DNA from: Albifimbria verrucaria
Taxonomy: Eukaryota > Ascomycota > Sordariomycetes > Hypocreales > Stachybotryaceae
Direction: 5' to 3'
Length of the DNA: 64,000 nt
Assembly: GCA_020081605.1 (NCBI GenBank)
Contig: JAHREC010000045.1
Coordinates: 2,976,001-3,040,000, forward strand
Shown here piece by piece: positions 31,779-44,526 of the stretch. Made by a program: the position numbers and the translations under genes. Position 1 is the stretch's first letter; the number at the start of each line of letters is the position of its first letter. The notes below the pieces were generated by a model that saw only the letters and a list, made by a program, of their open reading frames with translations, had not been told where the DNA came from and made no database searches.

Positions 31779-33618
31779 GTGGACTGTGGCCAGCAGTGAT
31801 CTTCGTGTTGGATGGACAGTCACGATGGCTGGATGTGTCGTGATGTAAGGAGGAAGGAAAGACTATGAGAACCTCCTTAGCATCTGAAGCGATTCACCTC
31901 AAAACCAGGATGGGAAGCATAAGCCCATCCCTGCATTAGAGGTGATGGATGATTGGTTTAATGCAAGGATCAGAGTGTCCGCGGGAAGCCATTAGGGGTC
32001 AATGTGCGCCGGAGTTTGCCTGAAGGATCTAGGCTTACCTATTATAAGTAAGCTCATTCCTTGATTTATCCCACCGCAAGCCAATGGTATGCCCCATGTA
32101 GCGGCTGTGTAACCATCAGCGTAGATCCTAGTCGAAAATGAAGGTGGCTGAAAAGGCGTCCAAGACATTTAGCAATATTCACTGGACAAAAGGAACAAAA
32201 TTAGCCAGCCTAGCCATGATCAGTTTCAAGCTTGTTGAACCAGCCGGCACTTCAAGGTCACCCATGATGGAATGAGCAGAGCATGTCGTGGTCAGGGGCC
32301 ACAACTTCTTAGTGCCATGACGGGGATGACGCGAGGTGAACACCTTGCTCGAGTGATTGAATCCTGCTGACACGGAAGTTCCTTTGCCCATCCCCGCGAA
32401 CTGTTTCATGGCCCACATCATTTACTCAGCCTTGTTTAGTGGCTCCTGTCAGTCAAACATGACTTCAGCTTGCATGCGGACCCCCTAGTGGATGTAGATT
32501 AGGCTTTAACGTATAGAATTTCCAGAAGCTTTCAAGGTACAAAGAAGACTAGCAAAAGCCATCTCTGTTCTCCTGGTGATTCTTTATGAAGCATGCTGTA
32601 CCCTCTTCTGTCGTGTTGCCTCTTCATTGACGGGTTAATCCTAGCATCTGATGTAAGCCCTTGCGACTGGGCAATTTTGGGGTAGGGATGAAATTCTAGA
32701 AGCATGCGCGCCCACGTGCGTAGTGGCGGCAGCTGTGCACTCATCCGCGCTAGAAATCGTGATTAGAATCTCTCGAATTGGTCGATAATTCACATTCTCA
32801 TGAGATAGACGTAGGACTGAATTGGTGGCTACCCGATCTGCTAAGCACTGTATCGTGTCCATAATGTTTCAGCTAGGAATAGTTTACAGTGAGCCATACC
32901 TCTTTGTTTTTCAGAGATATAAAACGATTTGAGCTAGCCTGAAGTAACAATAGGTGTCCTTAACCTGCTGAGACCTTTCCCATGTCGAAAGGCTCAAGCC
33001 ACTACTGAATTCCCTTACTAAGTTACTCCTCGACGCGGAACGTGTTATGCTAATTATTGCTTACATCCTAAGAGGTTTGAAGCAGTTCTAGCACAAAGCA
33101 GAGTTATCATCTGTCCCACATCACAACCTTGTGCTCTTTCGGCAAGTATACATAATCCCCGAGTGTGAGTGTAGCCTACCTTTTAGCGCCATTGGCAGAA
33201 TGCACGCTGCCACGGAACTCCGTGGTGATGAAAAATTGAACTAACAGTCCGCTAGTGAGTCCCACCAGTATGCTTTGCAATCACTGGGGCTAAAAACATC
33301 GTGTTCCACCTCAAGACATTCGAGTAGCCCTTTCTGCCCATTGCGTTACTAAGCTGGACCATTGCCCTCCAGGAATTTTTTTGGCACTCAATGATGAGTG
33401 GAGCACATCGAGCTCGGCACTAGGCGTACGATGTTCAAGATGGCACAATTGGGCAATCCACGGAAATGCAACTCGTCGCGAATACTCATACCGTTTGTAA
33501 GCAAAATATACACTTGGACTATTATATAGATCAACCATTTACCGCCACAGACCAAGTTGTATCATTACATAACTTGATTCATTCCAGGAACTTGTCGTTC
33601 ATTAGCTTCTCACCGAAC
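31779..33618. other. Large intergenic stretch
   Basis: 1.8 kb without a recognisable gene. The open frames on both strands lack family motifs and codon bias. Several dispersed AT-rich tracts are present. I see no repeat or element ends. Confidence 0.4.
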
Positions 33619-34631
33619 ATGGCTTCACCTACCAAATATTTCACCGGAGGCGAACACCCCAATCTAGACGCCTCTCCTCCATCCAAGAACGATGCCCTGA
33701 CATTGGCATATCAACTACATGGACATCCTGAGAACCCTGCAGTGCTGATACCTAGCTGTTTCAGTGGGAAAATAAGCACAACGCTCTCCTTCTTATATGA
33801 TCATGAAGATGCCCCTCTCAAAGATTATTTTGTAATCGTCTGTGGGCTGCTCGGTGGCAGCGAATCCTCGTCCCCATCCAACTCGCCAGCTGCGATCAGC
33901 GGGTCCAAGTTCCCTCCTGTATCATACGAAGACAACATCGAGCTGCAGCACTCTCTATGTCAAGCACTTGGCATCCAGCAGCTTCATGCCTATGTCGGGT
34001 TTTCTATGGGCGGCCAACAGGGATATTATATGGCAATTATGCACCCCAATTTGTCAAGCGGGTCGTCGTTCTCGCAAGTTCTGCAAAGACTAGTTGGCAT
34101 AACAAATCCTTCCTGGAAGGTCCCAAGGCAGCATTGGTGAGCAGCATCGACTGGAAGGATGGCTTCTATACCGAGCCGGCTCGCCAAGGCACACGAGCAT
34201 TCGCTAGGGTGTATTCGACTTGGGCTCTCAGCTCAGCATGGTTCAGGCAAGAAAAGTGGAAGGTGTTGGGTTGCGAAGGAGTCGAGGCCTACTTGGATAA
34301 ATTTTGGAACCGTGGGATGGGACTCTGGGATGCCCACGATCTTTTGTGTATGATGCAATGCTGGCGGCGAGGTGATATATCCGACCATGGACCGGTTAAG
34401 GGCGATTTATCGGCTGCGTTGGCGAGTATCAAGGCCAAAGTCTTGGTCATGCCAAGTCGGACTGATCTTTATTTCCCGCCCGAAGACAGTTACGAGGAGG
34501 TGGCTCATCTGAGAGACGGCCAGATAAAAGTGATCGAAAGTGTCTGGGGACATTTAGCTGGAGGAGAGTGGGGTCCGAAGGAGGATCAGGCATTCATACA
34601 AACTCATGTTGGGCAGTTCCTAATGTCATAG
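33619..34631 (+). CDS. Alpha/beta-hydrolase, homoserine acetyltransferase (MetX)-like
   Basis: Single-exon protein of about 337 residues once the frame is mended. Y-V-G-F-S-M-G-G-Q-Q carries the nucleophile Ser in the spacing characteristic of MetX-like hydrolases, and VLVMPSRTDLYFP and VWGHLAGGEWG hold the Asp and His of the triad. The frame changes at the CCCC run 34044-34047; one extra C gives MHPQFVKRVVVLASSAKT. Fungal genes of this subgroup are often acyltransferases or esterases of secondary or sulfur metabolism. True homoserine acetyltransferases are longer, so a specialised hydrolase is more likely. No signal peptide; likely cytosolic. Confidence 0.8.
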
Positions 34632-35396
34632 GAAAAGATGTAAGACACGAGATGCGATTAGCCACTTGACTTTTCAAGTTGAACTAGCATTAAACAGTCA
34701 TTCCTCAATCATTTTCCATATTATCTCTTTCTCCTCATTCATACGCAATGCCCCTGTTTGGGAGGAAGATCTGTCAAGACGCAGCCAAGCAATACTCCAT
34801 CTATTTTTAGCCAGCATGTAGATGCTATAGGGTAGGTGGTCTCGTGAGGGTAGGAAGAGTAAATACCTAAAATGAGTAGCATGAATCATTGAAGAAGTGC
34901 AATAGTATCCGAATAACCCTGAGATTAGCATGATGAATCGAGGATGATCAGCAAAAGTAAAATCTGCCAACATCTTACCCCGAGTTGGAGAGCCAATCCT
35001 GTCGTAGTTATCATTCGTAGATGGTATGAACCGCAAAGCGTAATTTATAAACCTATCGAAGCTCGATCTTCCTCTGGAACGAATCTACTCAACCCGGTTC
35101 GGCTATCGTGCCCCAGAAAAGGGAACAAAACAATAGCCCAAGTCATGATGTAATTATCGGCCTATCCTCAATCTTTGGTGCAGGCTGAGGGCGAGAGTGG
35201 CTCCCTTCCCAAACTGGAATGAGTGTGGCGTCATTGATTAATTCAAGCACTCATCATCGGTTGTGAACATAAGTAGATGCTTCAGTTGGCACCAACGGTC
35301 CACTTTCGCATCACTGATTTAGAAAACACCTTGTGGTCCCTTGAATCAATTGGTTTCTTCAGATATTCCTATCCAACAACAAGCACTGCGCTCGCA
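34632..35396. other. Intergenic
   Basis: No gene seen between the hydrolase and the DUF3292 gene. Confidence 0.5.
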
Positions 35397-37667
35397 ATGG
35401 GGAAACGAGCCCCAATGCTAGGCAGCTTGCTGCGACCCTTGAGACAAGCAGCAATGCATTGAGCCCAACACTTCGCACACGGGAAATAGAGCAGCCTCCA
35501 GCACAGTCTTCGACAATTGCAGTAGGTGAAGATGTATGGAAAGAGAAAATACGTCCTGATGCGGATCTCCTCGATGTCGGTTGGGAAAAAGACCACGGTC
35601 AGCTTACAGAGCATCTCGTCGAGGGGCTTGAAAATGAAGATGTTTGGCGTCTCATAAGACGCTTTGACAAAGTAAGAAGACAACTTTTGAGCTTACCAGA
35701 GCGTCCAGTAACATCAAAACAATAGGAAATTTTTCATCTCAAAACTTCATCACGATACCAACCAAATGAGCTGGATTTCAATGTTGTGGAAGAGGAGGAC
35801 TTCTCACCTAACAAACTACGAGCGCAATTCGAGAGACTGTATATGGGAGTGGTGAGTATAAAATCTGGCCCCTGATGACACTGCGCTTTTTTGCTTACGA
35901 CGGTGTAAGATTCTTGGTTGCCTTGCTGGTGTACAACACATAGCGAGGCTCCGCTCATGGCGAGAGCCAAGGAGATCGGGATATTTTTGCGCTGTAAGGA
36001 GAGATCAACTTCTCATTTCGACCAAGGCTAATCGTGCAGACGTATTTCTTAGCATGGTATCTAGACATCCTTGCCTCCACATTTCTGGTGACCCTCCTTA
36101 TCCTGGTCTTCTCACCCGAAGCACGACGAGTCATGTTTCCACCTGCACCACCAGCGCTTGTCGACTATCAAACAGGCGGCTTATCGAAACCACAAGCTGG
36201 TGTTCTTGTGTCTACGGATAGTGCGACAGGAGCTCCAGAGAACGTCAAAGGCGAGGCCGTTGAGAACGAGGCCAGCAATTTTGTTACCGGACTTGCCGCT
36301 ATTGCCATCAATACGTTAACCGACAAGGACCCCCAGCATAACGAACGCCAGAAGGGTGGAGGGAAGACGGATATATTACCTGAACCGAACAGTTTGGCTA
36401 CCAAGGTGGCCGTTGCTAAAGACAAGGCCTCTGGCACGGATAGACCATCCCAAGATAAAACGAAAGTGCCCATGGAAAAGACCATGTGGAGTAAGATGAG
36501 ACCAATAATGCACCTACTCTGCGTCATATCAGATGTGTGGGAACGCTTTGCCAAGTAAGTTTATAATCCTGCATTCCATCAACACTGGCTCACAAGCTTA
36601 GTTTGCTTAATCCGACGCCTCCTTTTCCGAAATATGATCATCGTGCCCGCATAGCGGCCTTACTTGGACCGCTAACAATCCTATCCTTATTCACGCCATT
36701 GTACTGGGTCTACAAGTTCGCATCCTTCATGTTTGGGCTTTGTTTATTCGGCAGTCCGATCTTAGCCCCCGCTCTTCGCTGGCTCCAGCGTCAAAACTAC
36801 ACCCTGAATAAGTGCGTACTCAGAGAGGGAACGGGGCTGAATGAACTTGACACTTACATATGAATAGCACTATCCTTAAGGGCGTTCCAACGAATGCTCA
36901 ATTGACGATTACCCTTCTACGACTTGGCGAGGCTCAAAAGCACCACTGCCACCACCTCCATTACCGCAAGAACCTCCACCAAAACACGCTTTAGACACAA
37001 ACTCAGAGGTAATTGACGCGCTAGGAGACGACCAACCACTGGGTGTATCACAGCAAGAAATACGTGACGCTGCACAACATGACCCCGAAATGGTAGAGCA
37101 CGCTGGTGGCGGGGACGATGAGGTAACAGAGTCTGGCGGGCACGGCAAGAAGCGCAGCAAGCTTTTGATGCGTTCAAACACGGTGCTAAAGGAGTGGCAA
37201 AGACATTCGTGGCCACTGACAAAGTGCGAGCCAAAACCGGCGCAGAGTCTGCAAAGAAACGACTTGGCGCAGTATCGACTCGCCCAGAGTCAACAATTTC
37301 TGGTCCTGTGGAATTCAGTGCCCGTTATAACGGCGAGAAGGGATACGCATATTTGACCACTGACGCGGTTCCAAGCCTCTGCTTTACCAGTGCCGATGTG
37401 AAAGACATTTCAACAGGCTCTGGCGAGAAAGAGTCACAGCCTTTATGGATTATACCGGTAGCAGACATCAAGGAGTTGAACAAATATTCGGGTTACGGCG
37501 CCAAGGCAAAATTGATGGCTGGCTGGGCACTTGATGCAGAAGTAAAGGACGGCATTGAAATAATTGATATTAATGGCAAATCGACCATTATAACGGCGAT
37601 ACCGAGAAGGGATCAATTGTTTAATCGCCTCTGTGCGATTGGCAACCAAAGATGGGAGGTTTGGTAG
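35397..37667 (+). CDS. DUF3292 family membrane protein, frames broken
   Basis: Several exons with GT-AG introns at about 35671, 35852, 35991, 36555 and 36818. The N-terminal part is acidic (EEEDFSPNKL), then helical hydrophobic segments (TYFLAWYLDILASTFLVTLL; LLGPLTILSLFTPLYWVYKF) and a GRAM-like C-terminal domain (LTTDAVPSLCFTSADVKDIS). This is the DUF3292 layout of filamentous fungi. Frames break near 35458-35461, at the AAAA run 36936-36939 and at the TTTT run 37163-37166. It is probably an endomembrane protein of unknown role. Confidence 0.72.
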
Positions 37668-38257
37668 TCTGTAATGAAAGATGCTCCTAACAGCGTTGTA
37701 GACTCGATGAAGGATCCGTCCCTTCAATGATAAGTTAGACTTCTTTGTAACTAGGGACTTGCCTCCAATTGGAGCCACGATGACATACGAATTTTAGAAA
37801 CAGCTTAGCATTATATCAAACTGCTCATAAGTGTTTGGTGACCATGTCGGAAGAGACAGGCATATATCTTATCCGCTGCTGCTGAGCATCAATTCATCAA
37901 TGATGTAACCGAAGACACAAGTTAAGCCCTATCATCGTGTCATTACTGAATCGTAAGTTACCTGCTACAAAAGAAAGTTTTCTCATGCAAAAGCCATTAC
38001 ACCTTCTAATTCCACTGATTCTCTGAATAACCGCCCATCAGTGGTTTCGATGTACCATGCTTGCCAGCTAATGATCAACCCCTCAGTGATGGCAATTCTC
38101 AAACTCCGTTCTCTAAATCCATAGTAGTTTCACGATTGACAGCAACGATTACACATTTACGATGAATCTTGCTTAAAAGCTGTAACTTGTAAAGTCTATT
38201 CTGAGAGTTGGTTCAAGCATAGTATTTTCTCGTGACTACTCACCCTGTTTCCTTTAC
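37668..38257. other. Intergenic, convergent ends
   Basis: 590 bases with no gene or repeat seen. Confidence 0.5.
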
Positions 38258-39433
38258 TCACACTACCGCACTAGTCGCTTCATCAATCTTGATGCCAAAT
38301 CCGGCTACAGCCGTGGAATAGCTCTGATGAACAGCCTCGCTACCGTAAATCCTCATCTCCTTCTCGTACGTAGCCGTAATGCTAGGGCTATAGCCACCAG
38401 CTTCACGGAAAAGCTTCGCGAGTAAAGCAGAATCCCTCACGGCAGTATTAGCTCCGATACCACCTGCTGGAGTCATGGAGTGAGCGGCATCACCGATGAC
38501 TGTCACACGAGGCTCATTCGGCCATTCTGGTACGCCTGATGGGGTTGAGCAGGTAATCTTCCAGAACGCTGCCTCGTTCTCGTTCATCTCTTCAAAGAGG
38601 GGTTTAAATCGAGGATGCCAGTCCTTGGTGATTGATTTAGCAATATCCGCTGCCTGTTTGCCTACAATGGCATAGTCGTCATTGGGGGCCCGAATTACCC
38701 CTGGCTCGCCGCCCATTGTCCAGCCGAATTCGATGTTTGGGTCGTCCATGTCGCCAGAGCGGACATTGGTAATTATGAAGACCGAGCCAGCAGAACGTGT
38801 CGCATCACGAAGTCGGAAAACACCTTCGCCAAGGTTTTTGAAAGCCGTCGTCGGAGCCTGGCCGTGGATACCCCTGGCGCCTGTGTCGTAGACCTTGAGT
38901 CTACCACCGGACACCTGCTTGGCAATCTTGGAGTATATGCCGTCACCGCCGATGAGCATGGAGCCCTCGATTGACTTTGTGCCGTCTGAGAATATGGCAC
39001 GTACGCCATCGCTAGTCAGCTCATAGCCAGTGACATGCTTGGACCACTCGATATGGTCTTCACAGCCTTCGGCGAATATCTTTCGCATCTCACCGCGGGC
39101 AATCCCAACCACCTTACCATCCCGCGAGGCCAGGTTCTCGGGCATGACATGGTCGGTCTCTTCGCCCGTCACAGCATCATATGCTCTAAAACCACTGCCT
39201 CCGGTTTTGCCACATTTGTCCCAGAATTTCTGCCACGTCTCCGGGTCCAATGTTGACTCAATGGCGTCGAGGCCCTCTGTTGATAGGCGGAGCCGGTAGC
39301 CTTGAGCGCGAAAAATGAAGGATGCATCACGCTCAAAGATCTTGAACGGTATCTTGGATCCTCGAAGAGACTGAGCAAGGAGAAGCGACGACAGGCCGGC
39401 GCCCGAGATGAGAATGGGTTTGCTCGCTGACAT
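38258..39433 (-). CDS. FAD-dependent monooxygenase, intact
   Basis: Single exon, 391 residues, no frame break. ISGAGLSSLLLA (9-20) is the FAD dinucleotide fold. IGGDGIYSKI is the DG motif that contacts FAD and NAD(P)H. VIGDAAHSMTPAGGIGANTAV is the GD motif near residue 310. Members hydroxylate aromatic or polyketide substrates with NAD(P)H and O2. It is cytosolic. It stands alone here, upstream of a long gene-poor stretch, so a secondary-metabolism or detoxification role is only a guess. The lack of introns contrasts with the multi-intron monooxygenase at 10-11.5 kb, and the two are only distantly similar. Confidence 0.85.
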   Translation of the reverse strand: MSASKPILISGAGLSSLLLAQSLRGSKIPFKIFERDASFIFRAQGYRLRLSTEGLDAIESTLDPETWQKFWDKCGKTGGSGFRAYDAVTGEETDHVMPENLASRDGKVVGIARGEMRKIFAEGCEDHIEWSKHVTGYELTSDGVRAIFSDGTKSIEGSMLIGGDGIYSKIAKQVSGGRLKVYDTGARGIHGQAPTTAFKNLGEGVFRLRDATRSAGSVFIITNVRSGDMDDPNIEFGWTMGGEPGVIRAPNDDYAIVGKQAADIAKSITKDWHPRFKPLFEEMNENEAAFWKITCSTPSGVPEWPNEPRVTVIGDAAHSMTPAGGIGANTAVRDSALLAKLFREAGGYSPSITATYEKEMRIYGSEAVHQSYSTAVAGFGIKIDEATSAVV

Positions 39434-42123
39434 TTTGTTGGATGTGTTGCTTTGTTGGGCGAGTGTCTCTTGATCAGATTGGAGCTTGGTTTTATAGTTT
39501 TGAGGGTTGGTGCTCCCAAAGACACATCACATAAGCATTCCTGCTCCATTTATCAGCCTACCTTAGTTCTGTCGAGTTGGAGATTACCTCAGCCATTGCG
39601 ACATTTGATAGGGCTAAGCTGTGGCCTACGTTGGCACCACCTATACACAATGTATGTGATGGTGGATTGAGAAGCCAATCATGTGCTGCGCTCGTATTGT
39701 TCACTTCAGGGCATCGAGCCAATTTGACTACTGGCGGTGTCCTTGGTTCAAGCTGGATTGCTCTATAGGCCGATTACTGCTCTTCGTCATGTCATGCTCC
39801 TCGCCGAAGCCGCCGAATGTTACCCCGAGATATTGTGAGGAGATAGTTGGTGCAGTTGCACGCCTAACCAGGGCGCTAACGTTAGGCATTTTTAGCGAAG
39901 ACTCTACGAGACCAATTGGGCAACCGCCGTGCATGGAGTTTACCAATGTCAGTATACTATTCACATGAATGTCCTACCAACGTTATTTGCCAAGTGCTAC
40001 CAAATGACTTAGCAGTTTCGTATCCAATCACTTTCTCGCCGTCCCTGTGCGTACGCTCGGAGCTCCGATTCTGCTGAGAAATGCGATCTGCATCCGACGT
40101 CATGACAGATTGCATGCGTTTCTCGGCGTAAGAGTTTGAGACAATGCTGTGATAAGTCCCAACCCCATAAAATGCATCAGGTCTTTAGAATCAGCCGTCA
40201 TAGTGAGGACCGTAACATTGAGGGCGAAGAAGCTGTGCGAAAACCTGGCTAGCATCAGATTCTGCACCGGTAAAGCGGGTTCTAGTCATAGTGAGATGAC
40301 AAAGGTTTCGTCTACCTCGCGATTTCTAATCGTATAAAGAGTTTTACCTATAAGAAGCCTTGAGAATTGTCTAAGAATTTTTCGATTTATTGTTATCTTA
40401 TCATAATCTATTATAAATCTAGTCGTTTATTGCTAGATATTTTGTTGATTAATTGTCAAGATATCTTCGCTAGATATGAGGAATTCCTGCCTTCCCACTG
40501 TAGATACCGGGTTCAGGAGATTGACGGTTGATCTTGTTGTTTCTGCTAGGTGTAGTGCTGAGAAATCCCTACCAGAAGCTGTTTGCATTGACTGTGCTGT
40601 TACTCTCATGAAAATTGATCTGAGAGATCGCAAAAGACCTTGGTATAAGCGCATTGGTTCCAAGCTTTGTAGCTCAAAACACGATTTTTCGCAAGTGACT
40701 ATAATTTTCGGGCATCTCATAGAAATGAATCGTTTCAATAGCCATTTTAGGGAATTTTGAGGAGAATATTCATGAATTTCTTTCCACATGCCTCTGTAAT
40801 GGGAACACGGCAACGATCTCGGCAATTGGGGTTTAGTTGAGCCATTCCAGACACAAAGATCAGAGGATTCCTCGCTGTAATTGAGAACTCTTGACGATCA
40901 AAGGCTGTGAACACCGCAGGTGAGAAGGAAGCAGTGTTATGATATCGAAACCTTGATATAACCCGTGGAACTGTAGCAGACGCACTTATATTCTCTATAA
41001 CCAGTGACCGACGTCGCCTGTCTCGGGATATGAGACTGGAAGAGCTGTACTGTGCGTCACTTCATCTTGATAGCGAATTATTACGCACGAATGAATGGAG
41101 AATAAGTGAGTTGGGACCAGGTCGTCTATACACTAATGGAGCATGATCTAGTTTTAGTCTCAGTCTCACCGGGTTCATGGCTAGAAGGTTCATGTCCTTG
41201 TTACGCATGATAACTCTTATGAATAGACTTGAATTCTGGATTACTTTATAAACAATACGAGTTCCACCACAAGGGATCTGCGTCTTATTCTGGGATATCG
41301 ATTGGCTGGATATTTCTCAATCATAGTTGATTGCAGTCACCTAACGAGCCATTGTGGTTCCCTTCATCAACCAAAGGACTTGGTTGAATGTTTATTTTAG
41401 CATCACTCGATTTTTCTCTTTACTCTGTACCAGATGCATTGTGGTATTTGGGTATAGCAAGACCTGAGAGAAAGCTTAGAGCATTTTGAGCAGGGCTGAG
41501 GCATGTTGCTGATCATTGCCCAACCAGAGTTGGGGCATCATTATGACTTAATTGTGTAACCGTAACCTTCGGCTTCGTACCCATTTCTTCAAGCCTCATT
41601 TGGGGTCCAAACAGTTTGGCCCCAACTAGATAGCCTATTGACTATTTTCGTTTCGCATCTGAACCAAATTGGGTAAAAACGACCGATCCAAATCCTTGTC
41701 TTGGGGATAGGCAATGAGACTTATTCTGCTGTGCCACGTTGATGCGTAAACGTGGCTATTCACTACCTATAAATCCTTGTTTCTTAGAAGGTCATAGAGG
41801 CGGGAAAGCCGTACACGTGTAAATAGTGGCTTTCTAGCTTAACACTATGGAATGCGGTTACATCATAGGTTAGTGGCACGGTTCGGGTCCAATTGACCTC
41901 AAATGCCTACTTTGCAAATGAACTGGTGTATAAATAATGAAATAGTATACCCCATACTTTGGTCATGATCAAACAATTGATACTCAGACACCTAAGTATA
42001 GTTTAGCAGCTTAGCATACACGAAAATTTGACTCCTCAAGTCAATTTTCTCTCTTTTCCTGTATAACGTATATTGTCATCTTATCTCTTACCATACATAA
42101 TCTGACATTTGGTCGACCAAACC
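39434..42123. other. Long gene-poor stretch
   Basis: 2.7 kb, AT-rich in the centre, with no recognisable gene. It includes the left inverted repeat at 40420-40505 and a TATAAATA at 41929-41936. Confidence 0.5.
40420..40505 (+). repeat. Left arm of an 87-base inverted repeat
   Basis: The sequence from TAGTCGTTTATTGCTAGATA onward reappears reverse-complemented at 44309-44395. The first 20 bases are identical and about 63 of the first 72 match by eye. Confidence 0.8.
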
Positions 42124-43913
42124 ATGCGTTTCCTCGCTGGGGTTGCATTTCTAAGCTCAGTTACTCTGGCCGACTTGCTGGGGCCCAGATATCCCTACCC
42201 AAAAGACCTCAGCAGCAATTCTAGTCGTGTGGCTCTACAATGGAGAAACCTAACAGCAAGTTTGGATGAAGTTCTCTCGGCGCCAACCTCTGGGGATTCG
42301 GTCCAGCTCAAGGATATAACCTTTTCATTGGGAATATTCTCTCCACACGATCCCCTTGCGGCAACGGCCCCGACCGTTCAATATCACTACACCGCACCTA
42401 GCATCGCCAACTCCTCTTACGGCGTCAAAAAGGTCGATGGAGACTCTGTCTACCGTATTGCAAGCATCAATAAATTGATAACAATGCTTACGGGTCTCCT
42501 CAATATCGGCAGCACTGACTGGGATCGCCCCGTGACCGACTTTCTTCCAAATTTGAGAACATCATCATCGGGTTCAGATGATCTGACTCAAAATGTACAA
42601 TGGGACAAGGTGACAGTCATGGCCCTTGCCAGCCACTTAGGTGGTATACCCCGAGATGCCTTCGGTTACGCCCCGGGGAAATTTTACTCGGTATCCAAGC
42701 TCAAAACCTCCCTCTTGCTTCGCCTCTAGATATAGGCCTGCCACTACTGGATTTTGAGGACTCTCTAGCAGCTGAAATCTGTTCTCAAGACCCAGAAGAA
42801 TTTCTAGTCTGTGGGGTTAGTGTCGAGAACTATACAAAGAGTATCCAGCATCGCCCTCCGACCTTCGTGCCATGGGCTAGCCCAGCATACGCAAATAACG
42901 GCTACATATTACTTGGCTATATTATCCAAAGTATTACTGGAAAACCCATAGAAGACCTATACCAGGATTCAATTTTCGGTCCCTTGGGCATGGAAAGGTC
43001 TGGTGCCGTTGCGCCGCGGGAAAGCGAATGGCCACGCTACGTAATTCCAGACGAGGCAGTCAGTGTGTTTAGAGACGATTCTCTCCCACCGGCAAGGGCT
43101 TCGGGAGGAGTGCTATCAACACTACACGAGCTATCAAAGCTGGGAGTAGCTATATTGAATCACACTCTGCTCTCGCGCGAAGAAACGAATAAATGGATGA
43201 AACCTAGGACCCATACGGACCAGCTGCAAGTGTCTATTGGGGCACCCTGGGAGATATTTCGACACACCAGCCGTGATAATGGTGTTGTGACTGACCTGTA
43301 TTGCAAATCAGGCGACTCAGGTGCATTTAGTAGTTGGATGTGCATCCTTCCAGATTTTGACATGGGTTTTACAATACTAGGGGCTTCAAGCCCAACAGCG
43401 ACGACGCGGAGCCAACTAATCGGCCTCGTTGGGGACATGGTCGTTGAGAACCTTGTGTCGGCACTTACAGAGCAGGCAGCTATTGAAGCCAAACAAAATT
43501 TTGCTGGCGTGTACAAATCTTCACAAAAGGCTTTAACTCATCGATAACCATCACGGTAAACACAACTAAAGGAGCCCCGCCCGGGTTAATTATTTCGGAA
43601 TTCATCAGCAACGGCACCGATATCTTCGCAGCCGAGGAAAAGCTTGGGCTGAAGGTTTTGCCTGGGAATCGTCTGACGCCAACAATTATTAACCCTGAAA
43701 CTGCCAAAGTCTCGTTTAGAGCTATACCCGCAAGCAGACTCCCCTGCATCATTCGGGCAGCTGTCAAGTCTGTCAAGTCTTGGGTGGACAGCAGTAGGAG
43801 CTGGTACTTATGGCAACATAGATACGGATCTTTTTATATTTGATACAACTTGCAAAGGGCGGGCGATATCCGTCAGCCCAGTGGCTTGGAGAGCGACCTA
43901 TGTTCGAGAGTAA
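42124..43913 (+). CDS. Secreted beta-lactamase-like serine hydrolase, frames broken
   Basis: Single exon of about 590 residues. The ATG at 42124 gives a signal peptide (RFLAGVAFLSSVTLA, cleavage near residue 16). The serine-hydrolase SxxK motif is SINK (about 117) and the second motif is YAN (in ASPAYANN). Later parts (ILLGYIIQSITGKPIEDLY, PLGMERSG) belong to the class C beta-lactamase/LACTB-like family. The frame changes at three points: the AAAA runs 42703-42706 and 43524-43527, and near GG 43803-43804. Adding one base at each gives a family C-terminus (DLFIFDTTCKGRAISV) and a stop at 43913. Fungal members are secreted esterases or peptidases, not drug-resistance enzymes. The gene lies between the 40.4 and 44.3 kb inverted repeats. 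Confidence 0.78.
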
Positions 43914-44526
43914 GATTGAAGGCAATCAGTGTATGAAAAGGTGCGGATTATGTATTACGCTTTTCGACATGATATTTCTTTTAAGGGTAGAGACACCCAG
44001 TTGATAGTGAAGCGATTTCTTAATCAATTTCAAGATTTATCATAGCGACGTCTTTCTGTCTATTTGCCCTGAACATCTATGTAATGAACATGGATTTGAT
44101 CCAATTAAGACTGGGTGAAAACTATCGGCATTAGCTATCTAGCAAATTGAATTGTGATAAAAGTCGCAGCATTTAGTAGTTTTACAAAGATTTACGTAGT
44201 AGTATATATTTGGCATCCAGAGAACGATGCTAAATTTCTCCATGTACTAGCATGTTGTCGAAGATATTGCGGGTTCATTGCAGATGTGCCTGTCGCACAT
44301 CTATTGAGATGCAGTTGGGAGAGGGCAGCAATTCCACATAACTAGCGCAGATTTATTGACAAATAATCAACAACGTATCTAGCAATAAACGACTAAAAAT
44401 GTATTGAAATTATATTAAATCAAGGCTGTTAAGTCATCAATTAGCAAGAAGTGAAAGCAAACACCGTCGCGATTCATGCCTTTGCTTTTTGAACTATCCT
44501 CAACTTATTTTACAAGTTCTCTATGT
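43914..44526. other. Intergenic with right repeat arm
   Basis: No gene. It contains the right inverted repeat at 44309-44395. Confidence 0.5.
44309..44395 (-). repeat. Right arm of the inverted repeat
   Basis: Reverse complement of 40420-40505. The outer ends of both arms begin TAGTCGTTTATT, so the arms face each other across 3.8 kb. Confidence 0.8.

Noticed and set aside
40433..40825. Overlapping open frames on both strands of 94 and 130 codons
   Set aside because: No motif, no family, and they overlap the inverted repeat arm; likely chance.
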